Shown here piece after piece: positions 47,690-56,679 of a DNA stretch of 64,000 nucleotides. Every line of letters starts with the position of its first letter. The first letter of the stretch is position 1. The notes under the pieces were generated by a model. That model was not told where the DNA came from, did not search any database, and saw nothing but the letters and a program-made list of their open reading frames with translations. A program made the position numbers and the translations under genes. This stretch comes from Bradyrhizobium sp. CCBAU 051011 (GTDB taxonomy: Bacteria > Pseudomonadota > Alphaproteobacteria > Rhizobiales > Xanthobacteraceae), in the NCBI RefSeq assembly GCF_009930815.1, contig NZ_CP022222.1, forward strand, positions 2,832,501 through 2,896,500, written 5' to 3'.

Positions 47690-48211
47690 ATGCGTAACCT
47701 GATGATCCTTGCCGCCGTTCTGGTTGGCCTCGGCACCTATATGGGGCAGATGGCGAGCAAGATGTCGGCGGCACCGGCGCCGGCACCCGCCAGCGCACCG
47801 CCGAAAAAGGCTCCGCCGCAAACGGTCGCGCAAGCCTCCGGCCGCACCCTCGACATTCCCCGCGATGCCCGCGGTCATTTCCAGACCGACGGCCACATCG
47901 ACGGCCAGCGCATCAATTTCCTGGTCGATACCGGCGCCTCGCTGGTGGCGTTGAATGAGAAGTCCGCGGCCCGCTTCGGCCTGCGTCCTTCCCTCAGCGA
48001 CTACAACGCGACTGTCTCCACCGCCAACGGCACCATCAAGGCCGCGCGCGCGCGGCTGGCGATGATCGACCTCGGCGGTCTGGTGGTGCGGGACGTCGAC
48101 GCGCTGGTGCTGCCGGACGAAGCGCTGTCGGAAAACCTGCTCGGCATGTCGTTCCTGTCGAAGCTGAAACGCTTCAACTATGCCAACGGCAGGCTTGTGC
48201 TGGAACAGTAA
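47690..48211 (+). CDS. Retropepsin-like aspartic protease (TIGR02281 type)
   Basis: 173 residues. An N-terminal hydrophobic segment (about 4-22) anchors or exports it, followed by a Pro/Ala linker to residue 48. The single-lobe protease core has the active-site FLVDTGASLVAL (D-T-G-A) and LLGMSFLSKLKRF (the second psi motif). Such proteins probably act as dimers in the periplasm on unknown targets. Cytosolic chaperone-like DdiI-type proteins share the fold but lack the leader. Confidence 0.88.
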   Translation: MRNLMILAAVLVGLGTYMGQMASKMSAAPAPAPASAPPKKAPPQTVAQASGRTLDIPRDARGHFQTDGHIDGQRINFLVDTGASLVALNEKSAARFGLRPSLSDYNATVSTANGTIKAARARLAMIDLGGLVVRDVDALVLPDEALSENLLGMSFLSKLKRFNYANGRLVLEQ

Positions 48212-48328
48212 GGTTACCCGGCTACCAAACCGCCGCAATTGATCGCCACAACGCGCCGGCCCGCTATCGCCCGGCCTGCGTATTCGCTATGGCTGCGGTT
48301 CCCTCAGCATTCACGACAAGGCCATTTC

Positions 48329-49828
48329 ATGTTTCCGAAGCCCAAATCCGCGCTGGTTCCGAATACCTATGCCTTCGAATCCGGGCCGATGGTGAAGGCA
48401 ACCGGCTTTCGCGAATATGATGCGCGATGGCTGTTCGAGAAGGAAATCAACCTGATGGGCGTGCAGGCGCTGGGCATGGGGCTCGGCGCGCTGATTGCGG
48501 AACTTGGCGTCAAACGGGAAATCGTCACCGGCCATGATTTCCGCGGCTATTCGGCGTCGATCAAATACGCGCTGATTTCCGGTCTGATGGCGGCTGGCTG
48601 CAAGGTGCATGACATCGGGCTTGCGGTAACGCCGATGGCCTATTTCGCGCAGTTCGATCTCGACGTGCCTTGCGTCGCGATGGTGACGGCGTCGCATAAC
48701 GACAATGGCTGGACCGGCGTCAAGATGGGCGCCAACCGCCCGCTCACTTTCGGTCCCGACGAGATGACGCGGCTGAAGGAAATCGTGCTCAACGCCGAGT
48801 TCAAGAACCAGGTCGGCGGCTCCTACCAATTCCACGAGAATTTCCCGGCGCGCTACATCGCCGATCTCACCAGTCGTCCCAAGCTGAAGCGCAAGCTCAA
48901 GGTTGTTGCCGCCTGCGGCAACGGCACCGCGGGCGCGTTTGCGCCGCAGGTGCTGGAGGCGATCGGTTGCGAGGTGATCCCGCTCGATACCGAGCTTGAC
49001 CACACTTTCCCAAAATACAATCCGAATCCCGAAGACATGGAGATGCTGCACGCGATCCGCGACGCGGTGCTTCAGCACAAGGCCGATGTCGGCTTGGGCT
49101 TCGACGGCGATGGCGATCGCTGCGGTGTTGTCGACAATACCGGCGAGGAAATCTTCGCCGACAAGGTCGGCGTGATGCTGGCGCGCGACATGTCAGCGAT
49201 CCACAAGGATGCGCAGTTCGTCGTCGACGTAAAATCGACCGGCCTGTTCGTGACGGACCCGGTGCTGCAAAAGCAGGGTGCAAGAACCGCCTACTGGAAG
49301 ACCGGCCATTCCTACATGAAGCGCCGCACCAACGAGATGGGCGCGCTGGCAGGTTTCGAAAAGTCCGGCCACTTCTTCTTCAACAAGCCGTTCGGCCGCG
49401 GCTATGACGACGGTCTCGTCTCGGCGATCGCGATCTGCGAGATGCTCGATCGCGCGCCGGATAAGTCGATGGCCGACCTGAAGAACGCGATTCCCAAGAC
49501 CTGGTCGTCGCCGACGATGTCGCCCCATTGCGGTGACGAGGTGAAGTACGGCGTGGCGGATGCCGTGGTGAAGCATTTTGAAGCGCTGCAGAAGAAGGGC
49601 GACAAGGTCGCCGGCCAGAAGATCCGCGATCTCGTCACCGTCAACGGCGTGCGCGTCACGGTCGAGGACGGAAGCTGGGGCCTGGTGCGGGCCTCATCCA
49701 ACAAGCCGGAGCTTGTGGTAGTGGTCGAGAGCCCGGTCTCCGAACAGCGCATGCGCGACATGTTCGAGGCGATGGATTCCGTGCTGCGCACGCATCCCGA
49801 AGTCGGCGAGTATAATCAGAAGATCTAG
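48329..49828 (+). CDS. Phosphomannomutase/phosphoglucomutase
   Basis: 499 residues from ATG 48329 (AAGG before it). The catalytic serine is in VTASHNDNGWTGVK, the metal-binding loop is GFDGDGDRCGVVD, and the sugar-binding EKSGHFFF motif (here FEKSGHFFF) is present; the phosphate site is near the end (ASSNKPELVVVVES). It interconverts sugar 1- and 6-phosphates for GDP-mannose and UDP-glucose production. The gene is close to ugd and probably serves surface polysaccharides. AlgC, ManB and Pgm names are all used for relatives. Confidence 0.93.
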   Translation: MFPKPKSALVPNTYAFESGPMVKATGFREYDARWLFEKEINLMGVQALGMGLGALIAELGVKREIVTGHDFRGYSASIKYALISGLMAAGCKVHDIGLAVTPMAYFAQFDLDVPCVAMVTASHNDNGWTGVKMGANRPLTFGPDEMTRLKEIVLNAEFKNQVGGSYQFHENFPARYIADLTSRPKLKRKLKVVAACGNGTAGAFAPQVLEAIGCEVIPLDTELDHTFPKYNPNPEDMEMLHAIRDAVLQHKADVGLGFDGDGDRCGVVDNTGEEIFADKVGVMLARDMSAIHKDAQFVVDVKSTGLFVTDPVLQKQGARTAYWKTGHSYMKRRTNEMGALAGFEKSGHFFFNKPFGRGYDDGLVSAIAICEMLDRAPDKSMADLKNAIPKTWSSPTMSPHCGDEVKYGVADAVVKHFEALQKKGDKVAGQKIRDLVTVNGVRVTVEDGSWGLVRASSNKPELVVVVESPVSEQRMRDMFEAMDSVLRTHPEVGEYNQKI

Positions 49829-49948
49829 AAGACCGCTCCATCTCGCCGGCCCGCAGCCATCGGCCTGCAACTGTTCGTGTTGCCCCGGAACGCTTTCGAT
49901 TTGACTGCGTTACGGGGGGCAACCGGTAAAGCTGCAAGGCTTGCGCTC

Positions 49949-50443
49949 ATGGTTCTCTTGAAGATATCCGCAGTTGTCGTCGTTGCGATCGCCATGGCGC
50001 TGGCGCTCGCTCATGCACTGGAATTACCCGGCAAAATGCGGTTGCAGAAGGAGCAATATCTGGCGGTCCAAGCGATCTATTATCCCGGCTTCACGATTGG
50101 CGGAGCAGCCGAGCCGGTAAGCGTGTTGTTGACGGCACTGCTCGCGTTTTTGACGCCGTCAGGGAGTCTGAGTTTCTGGCTGACGCTTGGCGCCTGCTGT
50201 GCGCTAGCCCTGATGCAGGTCGTCTATTGGGCATTCATCCACCCCGTGAATAATTTCTGGGTCAGGGATGTCAATCTGCAAGGCGCCGGCGCTGCCTTTT
50301 TCAGATTCGGTAGCAGCGGGTCGACGCGCTCAGGGCAAGCAGATTGGACCTATCTTCGCGACCGCTGGGAATACTCTCATGTCGCGCGCGCAGCTCTTGC
50401 CGTGATCGCGTTAGGCTTGCTCGTGACCGCCCTCATTGATTGA
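49949..50443 (+). CDS. DUF1772-like membrane protein
   Basis: 164 residues from ATG 49949; a GTG at 49877 would add 24 residues of poor character. Four membrane segments are seen, with the short motif HPVNNFW between segments 3 and 4, usual in DUF1772/anthrone oxygenase-like proteins. The function of the bacterial members is not known. It converges with the Lrp-type gene. Confidence 0.65.
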   Translation: MVLLKISAVVVVAIAMALALAHALELPGKMRLQKEQYLAVQAIYYPGFTIGGAAEPVSVLLTALLAFLTPSGSLSFWLTLGACCALALMQVVYWAFIHPVNNFWVRDVNLQGAGAAFFRFGSSGSTRSGQADWTYLRDRWEYSHVARAALAVIALGLLVTALID

Positions 50444-50456
50444 GGCTCTACATCTC

Positions 50457-50957
50457 CTACGCCGCCGGCACCGGCAGCGCGGTCACCGACTTGATCTTCT
50501 CCATCGCAAAGCGCGAGGTGACGTTCTTCAGTGGCACGGCGCTGATCAGCTTCTTGTAGAACACGTCGTAGCTCGCCATGTCGGCGACCACGACGCGCAG
50601 CATGTAATCGACGTCGCCGGCCATGCGGTAGAATTCCATTACCTCGGGCATGGCGCTGACCGCGCTGGCGAAGGCCTTCAGCCATGCTTCCGAATGATCG
50701 GAGCTCTCGACCGAGACGAACACCGAAATGCCGAGGCCGATCTTGTTCTGATCGACCAGCGCTACCCGCCGCAGAATCACGCCGTCGGCCTCCAGCCGCT
50801 GGATGCGCTTCCAGCACGGTGTTGACGACAGTCCGACCCGGTCGCCGATCTCGGCGACGGAAAGGGAGGCGTCCTCCTGCAATACGGTGAGGATCTTGCG
50901 GTCGATGGCATCCAGGCGGCGGTTGCCTTCGTGGAGCTGAATGGCGAGGTCGGTCAT
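50457..50957 (-). CDS. Lrp/AsnC family transcriptional regulator
   Basis: 166 residues. The N-terminal helix-turn-helix is LDAIDRKILTVLQ ... SVAEIGDRVGLSSTPCWKRI, then the RAM ligand-binding domain (FVSVESSDHSE, then VMEFYRMAGDVDYMLRVVV). Members sense amino acids and often regulate nearby amino acid genes. Here the upstream neighbour is a sugar kinase on the same strand. It has its own likely promoter at 50991-51019. Confidence 0.93.
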   Translation of the reverse strand: MTDLAIQLHEGNRRLDAIDRKILTVLQEDASLSVAEIGDRVGLSSTPCWKRIQRLEADGVILRRVALVDQNKIGLGISVFVSVESSDHSEAWLKAFASAVSAMPEVMEFYRMAGDVDYMLRVVVADMASYDVFYKKLISAVPLKNVTSRFAMEKIKSVTALPVPAA

Positions 50958-50990
50958 GAGAAAATTGTTCCATAGGCAAGGTTTTGATAC

Positions 50991-51019
50991 CTCATATATA
51001 GAAAAATCTTCTCGTGCAA
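50991..51019 (-). promoter_or_regulatory. Likely sigma-70 promoter of the Lrp-type gene
   Basis: On the minus strand TTGCAC (51019-51014) and TATGAG (50996-50991) are separated by exactly 17 bases, in a local AT-rich patch that stands out in this genome. The start codon is 34 bases beyond the -10. AT-rich palindromic sequence here could also be the autoregulatory site. Confidence 0.6.
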
Positions 51020-51025
51020 GCCCAA

Positions 51026-51988
51026 CTATTGACCGGCCCGGACCACGCCCGCGCTTTGGCCGTGACTCAAAAGCTCTTCAACTTCAACACGTTGGGGCGC
51101 TGCGAAGGCGCCACCAAAGCGGGTGCATTTCAGCGCTGCCGCGGCGGAGGCGAACCGGAGCGCCTGCCGCAGTTCCTGCTTCTCGGTGATGGCCAGCGCA
51201 AATGCACCGTGGAACACGTCCCCGGCGCCGAGGGTATCTACCGTGTGTACCGGGAAGGCCGGGGTTTCCTGGATACCGCCGTTCTCGTCGAGCCAGATCG
51301 TGCCCCGGGGGCCGCGCGTGCCGGCCAGGAAGGACGGGGTCAGCTTTGCGATTTTCTTAAGCGCCTGGGCGTCGTCGGAGACGTCGGCGGTCTCCTGCAG
51401 TGGCTCGCTGGAGAACACCAGATGCGTGGAGGCGTTCAGCAGGCCCTCGCGCAGCGACATCGCGCGATCGACGTCGACGATCACGGGAATGCCGCGCCGG
51501 ACGGCCTCGGCGCAAAGCTCGGTGCAGAATTCGGCGCAGCGGCTCTCGGTGAGGATGGCGGCGCAATCGTCCAGCAGTGTGTCGAAGTCGGGCAACTTCA
51601 CATGCCACAGTTTCGGATCGCGGAAGGTCACGATGGTGCGCTCGCCGGACGGATCGATCATCACCGCCGAGATCGGTGTCACCAGCCCCGGCATGTGGAT
51701 GAGATGCTTCGTCTCGATGCCCTCTTGAGCCATCTGATCGAAGATGAAGCGGCTCGAGGTTTCCTTGGCGTCGCCCATCGGCCCGCAGATCGAGGCGCGG
51801 CCACCGAGCCGAACGATACCGATCGCGCCATTGAGCGCGTTGCCGCCGCAGATTTCGTCGAATGCGGTGGCGTTCTCCTTGGAGCCGCGCCCGGGAACGC
51901 CCGGCGTATGAAAGGTCAGGTCGCGCACCGGCATGCCGATGCAGAGAATCCGCGGCGGGAGTTTGGGCGCCTTGTCTTGAAAGTTCAT
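51026..51988 (-). CDS. PfkB family carbohydrate kinase
   Basis: 320 residues. It opens PRILCIGMPVRDLTFHTPGV and has GGNALNGAIGIVRLGG (substrate-binding Gly pair) and the C-terminal signature VDTLGAGDVFHGAFALAI with the catalytic Asp in GAGD. Members phosphorylate ribose, fructose, tagatose or nucleosides. The specific sugar cannot be told. It lies upstream of the Lrp-type gene on the same strand. Confidence 0.9.
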   Translation of the reverse strand: MNFQDKAPKLPPRILCIGMPVRDLTFHTPGVPGRGSKENATAFDEICGGNALNGAIGIVRLGGRASICGPMGDAKETSSRFIFDQMAQEGIETKHLIHMPGLVTPISAVMIDPSGERTIVTFRDPKLWHVKLPDFDTLLDDCAAILTESRCAEFCTELCAEAVRRGIPVIVDVDRAMSLREGLLNASTHLVFSSEPLQETADVSDDAQALKKIAKLTPSFLAGTRGPRGTIWLDENGGIQETPAFPVHTVDTLGAGDVFHGAFALAITEKQELRQALRFASAAAALKCTRFGGAFAAPQRVEVEELLSHGQSAGVVRAGQ

Positions 51989-52053
51989 GTGGGTTCCGCC
52001 TTCTGCCGGAACCAGGGTCCGGAGTTAATCGACTGGCCCATGGACGGTTCCCG

Positions 52054-53004
52054 CTATGCGCTGGTTTCGTTTCCCCCATGCACCCAGCGGCCGATCAGAT
52101 GGTGCGCTATCGCAAACGGATGTGCGGCAAATAAGCCATCAGGATGTTCGCGTCGGTGCATCAATGCGACCTCGTCGCGGCTGAACCAGCGCGCGTCCTC
52201 GAGTTCTACGCGATCCACCACGATATCCTCGTTGAGCGCGCGCGCGGAGCATCCGATCATCAGCGAGGACGGATAGGGCCATGGCTGGGTCATGTAATAG
52301 CTGACGTCGGTGCAGTGGATGCCGGATTCCTCGAAAATCTCGCGGCGGACCGCGTCCTCGATGGTCTCGGCCGCTTCGACGAAGCCGGCCAGACATGACC
52401 ACATCCCGGGCATGAACTGCTTCTGCCGGCCCAGCAGGCATTTGTCCCCTGACGTCACCAGCATGATCACGACCGGGTCGGTGCGCGGAAAATGCTCGGC
52501 CTTGCAGCTCGGACACTCGCGCTTCCAGCCGCCCTCCTTCATCGCGGTGCGCGTGCCGCAATTGGCGCAATAGCCATGGCGCTGATGCCACGTCACCATC
52601 GATTTCGCCATGGCGATCGCGGATAGCTGTTCCAGCGGGGCGGCGCCCTGCATCGCCATGCCGCGCAGCTCGGTCACGGCGACGTCGTCGCGTCCGATCA
52701 GTTTTTCAACGGCCGCGGCGGAAATGCCCATGCCGAAAATCGGCGCGCCGTCGCGCAGGCCCAGAAAGATCGTGCCGGGATTGGCGCCGAGCTTGACGGC
52801 CTCTTCGACGCCGAGCAGCACGCGCGGCCCTTCGGCCTCCTGTCTCACCAGAAGCGAGTCGCGGTAGATCACATAAGCGCCGGCGTTGCGCTGGTTCTCC
52901 AGCGCGAACAGTTTTTCGTCATTGGTGCGCAGATGTGCCGCGCGATCCAGAATATTGGTAACGAATGCGGGTCTTCCCAGCGGATACCTGTCGAATGCGG
53001 ACAT
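52054..53004 (-). CDS. nudC: NAD(+) diphosphatase NudC
   Basis: 316 residues. The zinc ribbon is YCANCGT ... RECPSCKAEHFPRTDP, then the Nudix box GFVEAAETIEDAVRREIFEE-SGI and the NADH-pyrophosphatase tag TQPWPYPSSLM (usually SQPWPFPxS). It splits NAD(H) to NMN and AMP and removes NAD caps from RNA. It begins 4 bases after the stop of the HIT gene, so the two form one transcript. Confidence 0.95.
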   Translation of the reverse strand: MSAFDRYPLGRPAFVTNILDRAAHLRTNDEKLFALENQRNAGAYVIYRDSLLVRQEAEGPRVLLGVEEAVKLGANPGTIFLGLRDGAPIFGMGISAAAVEKLIGRDDVAVTELRGMAMQGAAPLEQLSAIAMAKSMVTWHQRHGYCANCGTRTAMKEGGWKRECPSCKAEHFPRTDPVVIMLVTSGDKCLLGRQKQFMPGMWSCLAGFVEAAETIEDAVRREIFEESGIHCTDVSYYMTQPWPYPSSLMIGCSARALNEDIVVDRVELEDARWFSRDEVALMHRREHPDGLFAAHPFAIAHHLIGRWVHGGNETSA

Positions 53005-53008
53005 CTAT

Positions 53009-53434
53009 TCAACCCAACCAGATCTTGCGGCGAAGCGCGTTGATGAAATTCTGGACTTCCTCGGCGTCATGCGCCAGCGGCGGCATCACGCCCCAGACCG
53101 GGCGCGGCCAGGCCGCGTCGCTGGTACGGCGAGCGATAATGTGGACATGCAACTGCGGCACCAGATTGCCGAGCGCCGCGACATTGAGCTTGTCGCATTT
53201 GGTGATCTCTTTCAGCGCCCGCGAGACCCGGGCGATTTCGGTCATCAACTGCGCCTGCGCCACCTCGTCGAGGTCGATGATTTCCACCGCACCCTCGCGG
53301 CGCGGCACCAGCAGCAGCCAGGGGTAATGCGCATCCTTGATGACTAGCACCTTGCACAGCGGCAGGTCGCCAATATCGATCGTGTCCTTTTGGAGCTGGG
53401 AGTGCAGCGACCAGGCGGAGGCGTCAGAGGGCAT
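53009..53434 (-). CDS. HIT family nucleotide hydrolase
   Basis: 141 residues from ATG 53434; the open frame extends upstream to 53821 but only as read-through of a repeat and the SRP RNA region. The histidine triad reads QLHVHII: the first His of H-x-H-x-H is Gln while the nucleophile and third His stay. This is seen in a branch of Ap4A-hydrolase-like HIT proteins. LNVAALGN precedes it as usual. Likely acts on dinucleoside polyphosphates or AMP conjugates, in tandem with NudC. Confidence 0.85.
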   Translation of the reverse strand: MPSDASAWSLHSQLQKDTIDIGDLPLCKVLVIKDAHYPWLLLVPRREGAVEIIDLDEVAQAQLMTEIARVSRALKEITKCDKLNVAALGNLVPQLHVHIIARRTSDAAWPRPVWGVMPPLAHDAEEVQNFINALRRKIWLG

Positions 53435-53491
53435 CAAGTGTTCTCTATTCTGGAGATAGCCTTGCAGAGAGTGGTTCTGCAAACAACTGCC

Positions 53492-53604
53492 GTCATGCCC
53501 GGGCGGAAGCGCGTTTTCGCGCCAGAGACCCCGGCATCCGGGCTTTTTTACGCGACGCTGAGGAAGCAAGACGTGGATGGCCGGGTCAAGCCCGGCCATG
53601 ACGA
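53492..53604. repeat. Family B intergenic repeat, copy 4
   Basis: Left end GTCATGCCCGGGCGGAAGCG is diverged. The right end GGATGGCCGGGTCAAGCCCG, GCCATGAC is canonical. It lies between the HIT gene and the SRP RNA. Confidence 0.8.
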
Positions 53605-53676
53605 AATGGGGGTGTTCCGGCGCATGGCCCCACCAACCCCGCTTGCTTTCCGGCCCTTTTGGCCCCAAATAGGGAC

Positions 53677-53774
53677 CGGGAGATTGGCGGTGGACGAGCC
53701 ACTCGCCAACCGGGTCAGGTCCGGAAGGAAGCAGCCCTAACGAGGTCCGGATCGGGTCGCTCGTCAGTCTCCTA
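53677..53774 (+). ncRNA. ffs: Signal recognition particle RNA (4.5S, small bacterial type)
   Basis: The conserved apical loop GTCAGGTCCGGAAGGAAGC-AGCC at 53714-53736 is the Ffh-binding domain and is diagnostic. The ends GGGAGA (from 53678) and GTCTCC (to 53772) pair to close a hairpin of about 100 bases, followed by a T-rich stretch (TGTTTTTC, 53778). The RNA binds Ffh to form the SRP, which targets nascent membrane proteins. Position just before dnaX is usual in this group. Exact ends are estimated. Confidence 0.92.
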
Positions 53775-53883
53775 CCTGTTTTTCGAGCGAATCGAGCGGG
53801 AAAGCGGCCAGTCCGCGCCATGCGCTAGATTTCGTTCCTATCCGCAAGCCGGCCCCGAGAGACAATCAGTTGCGGATCGACCG

Positions 53884-55704
53884 ATGAGTGATGCTGGCGC
53901 TCCCCCCGACAAGTCAGACGGCCAAGGTGGTCTCGGTGGCGAGACCGCCAAGCCCTACCGGGTGCTGGCGCGAAAATACCGTCCCTCCAGTTTCGACGAC
54001 CTGATCGGCCAGGAGGCCATGGTCCGCACCGTTTCGAATGCGTTCGAAACCGGGCGGATTCCGCAGGCCTGGATCCTGACCGGCGTCCGCGGTGTCGGCA
54101 AAACCACGACGGCGCGGATTCTCGCCCGTGCGCTCAACTACGAAAAGCCCGATGGCTCGGTGAAGGGACCGACCATCCACATGCCGGACCTCGGCGTGCA
54201 TTGCCAGGCGATCATGGAAAGCCGGCACATGGATGTGCTGGAAATGGACGCCGCCTCCCATACCGGTGTCGACGATGTCCGCCAGATCAATGACAGCGTG
54301 CGCTATGCGCCGGCCAGCGCTCGCTACAAGGTCTACATCATCGACGAAGTCCACATGCTGTCGACGGCGGCCTTCAACGCCTTCCTGAAGACGCTGGAAG
54401 AGCCACCCGAACACGCCAAATTCGTCTTTGCCACCACCGAAATCCGCAAAGTACCGGTCACGGTGCTGTCGCGCTGCCAGCGTTTTGATCTCCGCCGGGT
54501 CGAAGCCGACGTGCTGATGGGGCATCTCGCCAACATTGCGACCAAGGAAGGCGTCGAGGTCGAGCCCGAGGCGCTCGGCATCATCGCCCGCGCTGCGGAA
54601 GGCTCGGTGCGCGATTCGTTGTCGCTGTTCGATCAAGCGATTGCCCATGCGGCGGGCACCGTGCGCGCCGATGCCGTGCGGCAGATGCTGGGCTTGGCCG
54701 ACCGCACCCGGGTGATCGATCTGTTCGAGCATCTGGCGCGCGGCGACATCGCCAGTGCCTTTGGCGAATTCCGCAGCCAATATGACGTCGGCGCCGATCC
54801 GGTGGTGGTGCTGTCCGATCTCGCCGAATTCGTCAATTTCGTCACCCGCGTGAAGATCGTGCCCGCCACCGCCGACAACGTCGCGTTCGGCGAGACCGAG
54901 CGCGTCCGCGCCCGGGAATTTGCCGCAAAGCTGTCGATGCGGGTGCTGTCGCGGATGTGGCAGATGCTGCTCAAGGGGATCGCCGAGGTCCAGACCGCGA
55001 CCCGGCCGGCGGCGGCCGCGGAAATGGTGCTGGTGCGCATTGCCTATGTCGCCGACCTGCCGACGCCGGACGAGGCGATCCGGATGCTCGACCAGAACGG
55101 CGGAGGGACGCAGATTGCCTCTGGCGGCGCGGCGCCGGCACGGGCCGCACCCTCCGCACCGGTATCTTCAATGTCCGCTTCGCCGTTGCGTGCTCCGGCA
55201 TCGCCCCGCTCAGGCGCGGAAGCCTCCGCCCGCCCGCAAATGGCACCGTCAGCACAAACGGACTCCGCGCCCGTGCTGCGAATCACGACCTTCCCGCAAC
55301 TGGTGGCGCTCGCCGGCGAGAAGCGCGATATCCTGACCAAGACGGCGCTGGAAGCCGACATGCGCCTGGTCCGCTTCGAGGACGGGCGGCTGGAAGTTGC
55401 GCTGGAACGCGTCGCGGCGCGCGGGCTGGTCAACGACCTCTCCCGCAAGCTGGAACTGTGGACCGGGCGGCGCTGGACCGTGATCGTCTCCAACGAGGCC
55501 GGCCAGCCGACTCTGCGCTCGCAGAACGAGCAGGCGCGGAACGAGCACGCCCGCGCCGCGGAGGCCGATCCGCGGGTGCAGGAGGTGCTGGCGCGATTTC
55601 CCGGCGCCAAGGTGGTCGAGGTGCGCCGGCTTGCCGCCGAGCCGCCGGAATCCAATATTATCGCTGATGACTTGAACGAGAGCTCCGACGGCGACGACGA
55701 CTGA
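53884..55704 (+). CDS. dnaX: DNA polymerase III subunits gamma/tau
   Basis: 606 residues from ATG 53884. P-loop GVRGVGKTTTA (67-77), IIDEVHMLS and the SRC motif VLSRCQRFDLR of the clamp loader AAA+ domain are intact. The four zinc cysteines of the E. coli protein are missing: only one Cys remains in the corresponding loop (GVHCQAIMES). Domain III follows, then an Ala/Pro-rich linker (about 420-460) and a tau-like C-terminal domain. It is first in dnaX-ybaB-recR. Confidence 0.95.
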   Translation: MSDAGAPPDKSDGQGGLGGETAKPYRVLARKYRPSSFDDLIGQEAMVRTVSNAFETGRIPQAWILTGVRGVGKTTTARILARALNYEKPDGSVKGPTIHMPDLGVHCQAIMESRHMDVLEMDAASHTGVDDVRQINDSVRYAPASARYKVYIIDEVHMLSTAAFNAFLKTLEEPPEHAKFVFATTEIRKVPVTVLSRCQRFDLRRVEADVLMGHLANIATKEGVEVEPEALGIIARAAEGSVRDSLSLFDQAIAHAAGTVRADAVRQMLGLADRTRVIDLFEHLARGDIASAFGEFRSQYDVGADPVVVLSDLAEFVNFVTRVKIVPATADNVAFGETERVRAREFAAKLSMRVLSRMWQMLLKGIAEVQTATRPAAAAEMVLVRIAYVADLPTPDEAIRMLDQNGGGTQIASGGAAPARAAPSAPVSSMSASPLRAPASPRSGAEASARPQMAPSAQTDSAPVLRITTFPQLVALAGEKRDILTKTALEADMRLVRFEDGRLEVALERVAARGLVNDLSRKLELWTGRRWTVIVSNEAGQPTLRSQNEQARNEHARAAEADPRVQEVLARFPGAKVVEVRRLAAEPPESNIIADDLNESSDGDDD

Positions 55705-55728
55705 TCGGACGCTCGAGAGGACGGACGA

Positions 55729-56049
55729 ATGGCTGATTTTCTCGGCATGATGAAGCAGGCCGCGCAACTGCAATCCAAGATGCAGGCGATGCAGGAGGAG
55801 CTCGGCAATCTCGAGGTCGAGGGCATCTCCGGCGGCGGGCTGGTCGCCGTGCGCATGACCGCGAAGATGGAAGTGAAGGGCGTTAAGATCGATCCGTCGC
55901 TGATGAAGGCCGAAGAGCGCGAGGTGCTCGAGGATCTCTTGGTGAGCGCGCATAATGACGCGCGGCGCAAGGCGGAAACCGCGGCGATGGAAAAGATGCA
56001 GGCACTGACCGGCGGCCTCGGCCTGCCGCCCGGGCTTGGTCTGACCTGA
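55729..56049 (+). CDS. YbaB/EbfC nucleoid-associated protein
   Basis: 106 residues, start ATG 55729 with GAGAGGACGG before it. The family pattern is complete: [19 protein letters not shown], then [14 protein letters not shown] and [15 protein letters not shown]. It binds DNA as a dimer and is nearly always between dnaX and recR, as here (24 bases after dnaX, 1 base before recR). Confidence 0.95.
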   Translation: MADFLGMMKQAAQLQSKMQAMQEELGNLEVEGISGGGLVAVRMTAKMEVKGVKIDPSLMKAEEREVLEDLLVSAHNDARRKAETAAMEKMQALTGGLGLPPGLGLT

Positions 56050-56050
56050 A

Positions 56051-56656
56051 ATGGCCGCCAGCGTTGCCGGCCCTGAAATCGAACGCCTGATCCAGCTCCT
56101 AGCGCGGCTGCCGGGGCTGGGCCCGCGCTCGGCGCGGCGCGCGGCGCTGCATCTGATCAAGAAGCGTGAAGCCCTGATGACGCCGCTCGCGGGCGCCCTG
56201 CAGGTCGCCATCGACCGGATCCAGGTCTGCAAGACCTGCGGCAATATCGACACGCAAAATCCCTGCACGGTGTGCACCGATCCGCGGCGCGATCCCTCGA
56301 CCATCGTCGTGGTCGCCGACGTCGCCGATCTCTGGGCGCTGGAACGCGCAAATGCGACCAACGGCCGCTATCACGTGCTCGGCGCCACATTGTCGCCACT
56401 GGATGGTGTCGGGCCGCAGGATCTGACCATCGATGCACTGGTGGCCCGCGCGCACGAATCACAAGTCGGCGAAATCGTTCTGGCGCTCAATGCAACGGTT
56501 GATGGCCAGACCACCGCGCACTACATCACCGATCTTCTGCAGGACGCCAACGTCAAGGTCACCCGGCTCGCGCATGGCGTGCCTGTCGGCGGCGAGCTTG
56601 ATTATCTCGACGAAGGTACGCTATCGGCTGCCATGCGGCAGCGAACGCTGTTCTAA
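56051..56656 (+). CDS. recR: Recombination protein RecR
   Basis: 201 residues. Helix-hairpin-helix [19 protein letters not shown], zinc finger [16 protein letters not shown], and Toprim motif [13 protein letters not shown] followed by [17 protein letters not shown]. It acts with RecF/RecO to load RecA at gaps. The start is one base after the ybaB stop, so translation is coupled. Confidence 0.97.
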   Translation: MAASVAGPEIERLIQLLARLPGLGPRSARRAALHLIKKREALMTPLAGALQVAIDRIQVCKTCGNIDTQNPCTVCTDPRRDPSTIVVVADVADLWALERANATNGRYHVLGATLSPLDGVGPQDLTIDALVARAHESQVGEIVLALNATVDGQTTAHYITDLLQDANVKVTRLAHGVPVGGELDYLDEGTLSAAMRQRTLF

Positions 56657-56679
56657 CCCCACAGACGGAACTGATCGAC

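Larger units (their letters stand above)
53435..53883. other. Region without protein gene, 449 bases
   Basis: The region contains the family B repeat at 53492-53604, then the SRP RNA gene at about 53677-53774, then about 110 bases leading to dnaX. The HIT promoter (minus strand) and the SRP RNA promoter (plus strand, before 53677) must lie here; neither is sharp. Confidence 0.7.

Noticed and set aside
53435-53821. N-terminal extension of the HIT protein
   Set aside because: It reads through a family B repeat and the SRP RNA on the opposite strand; the HIT family starts at 53434.
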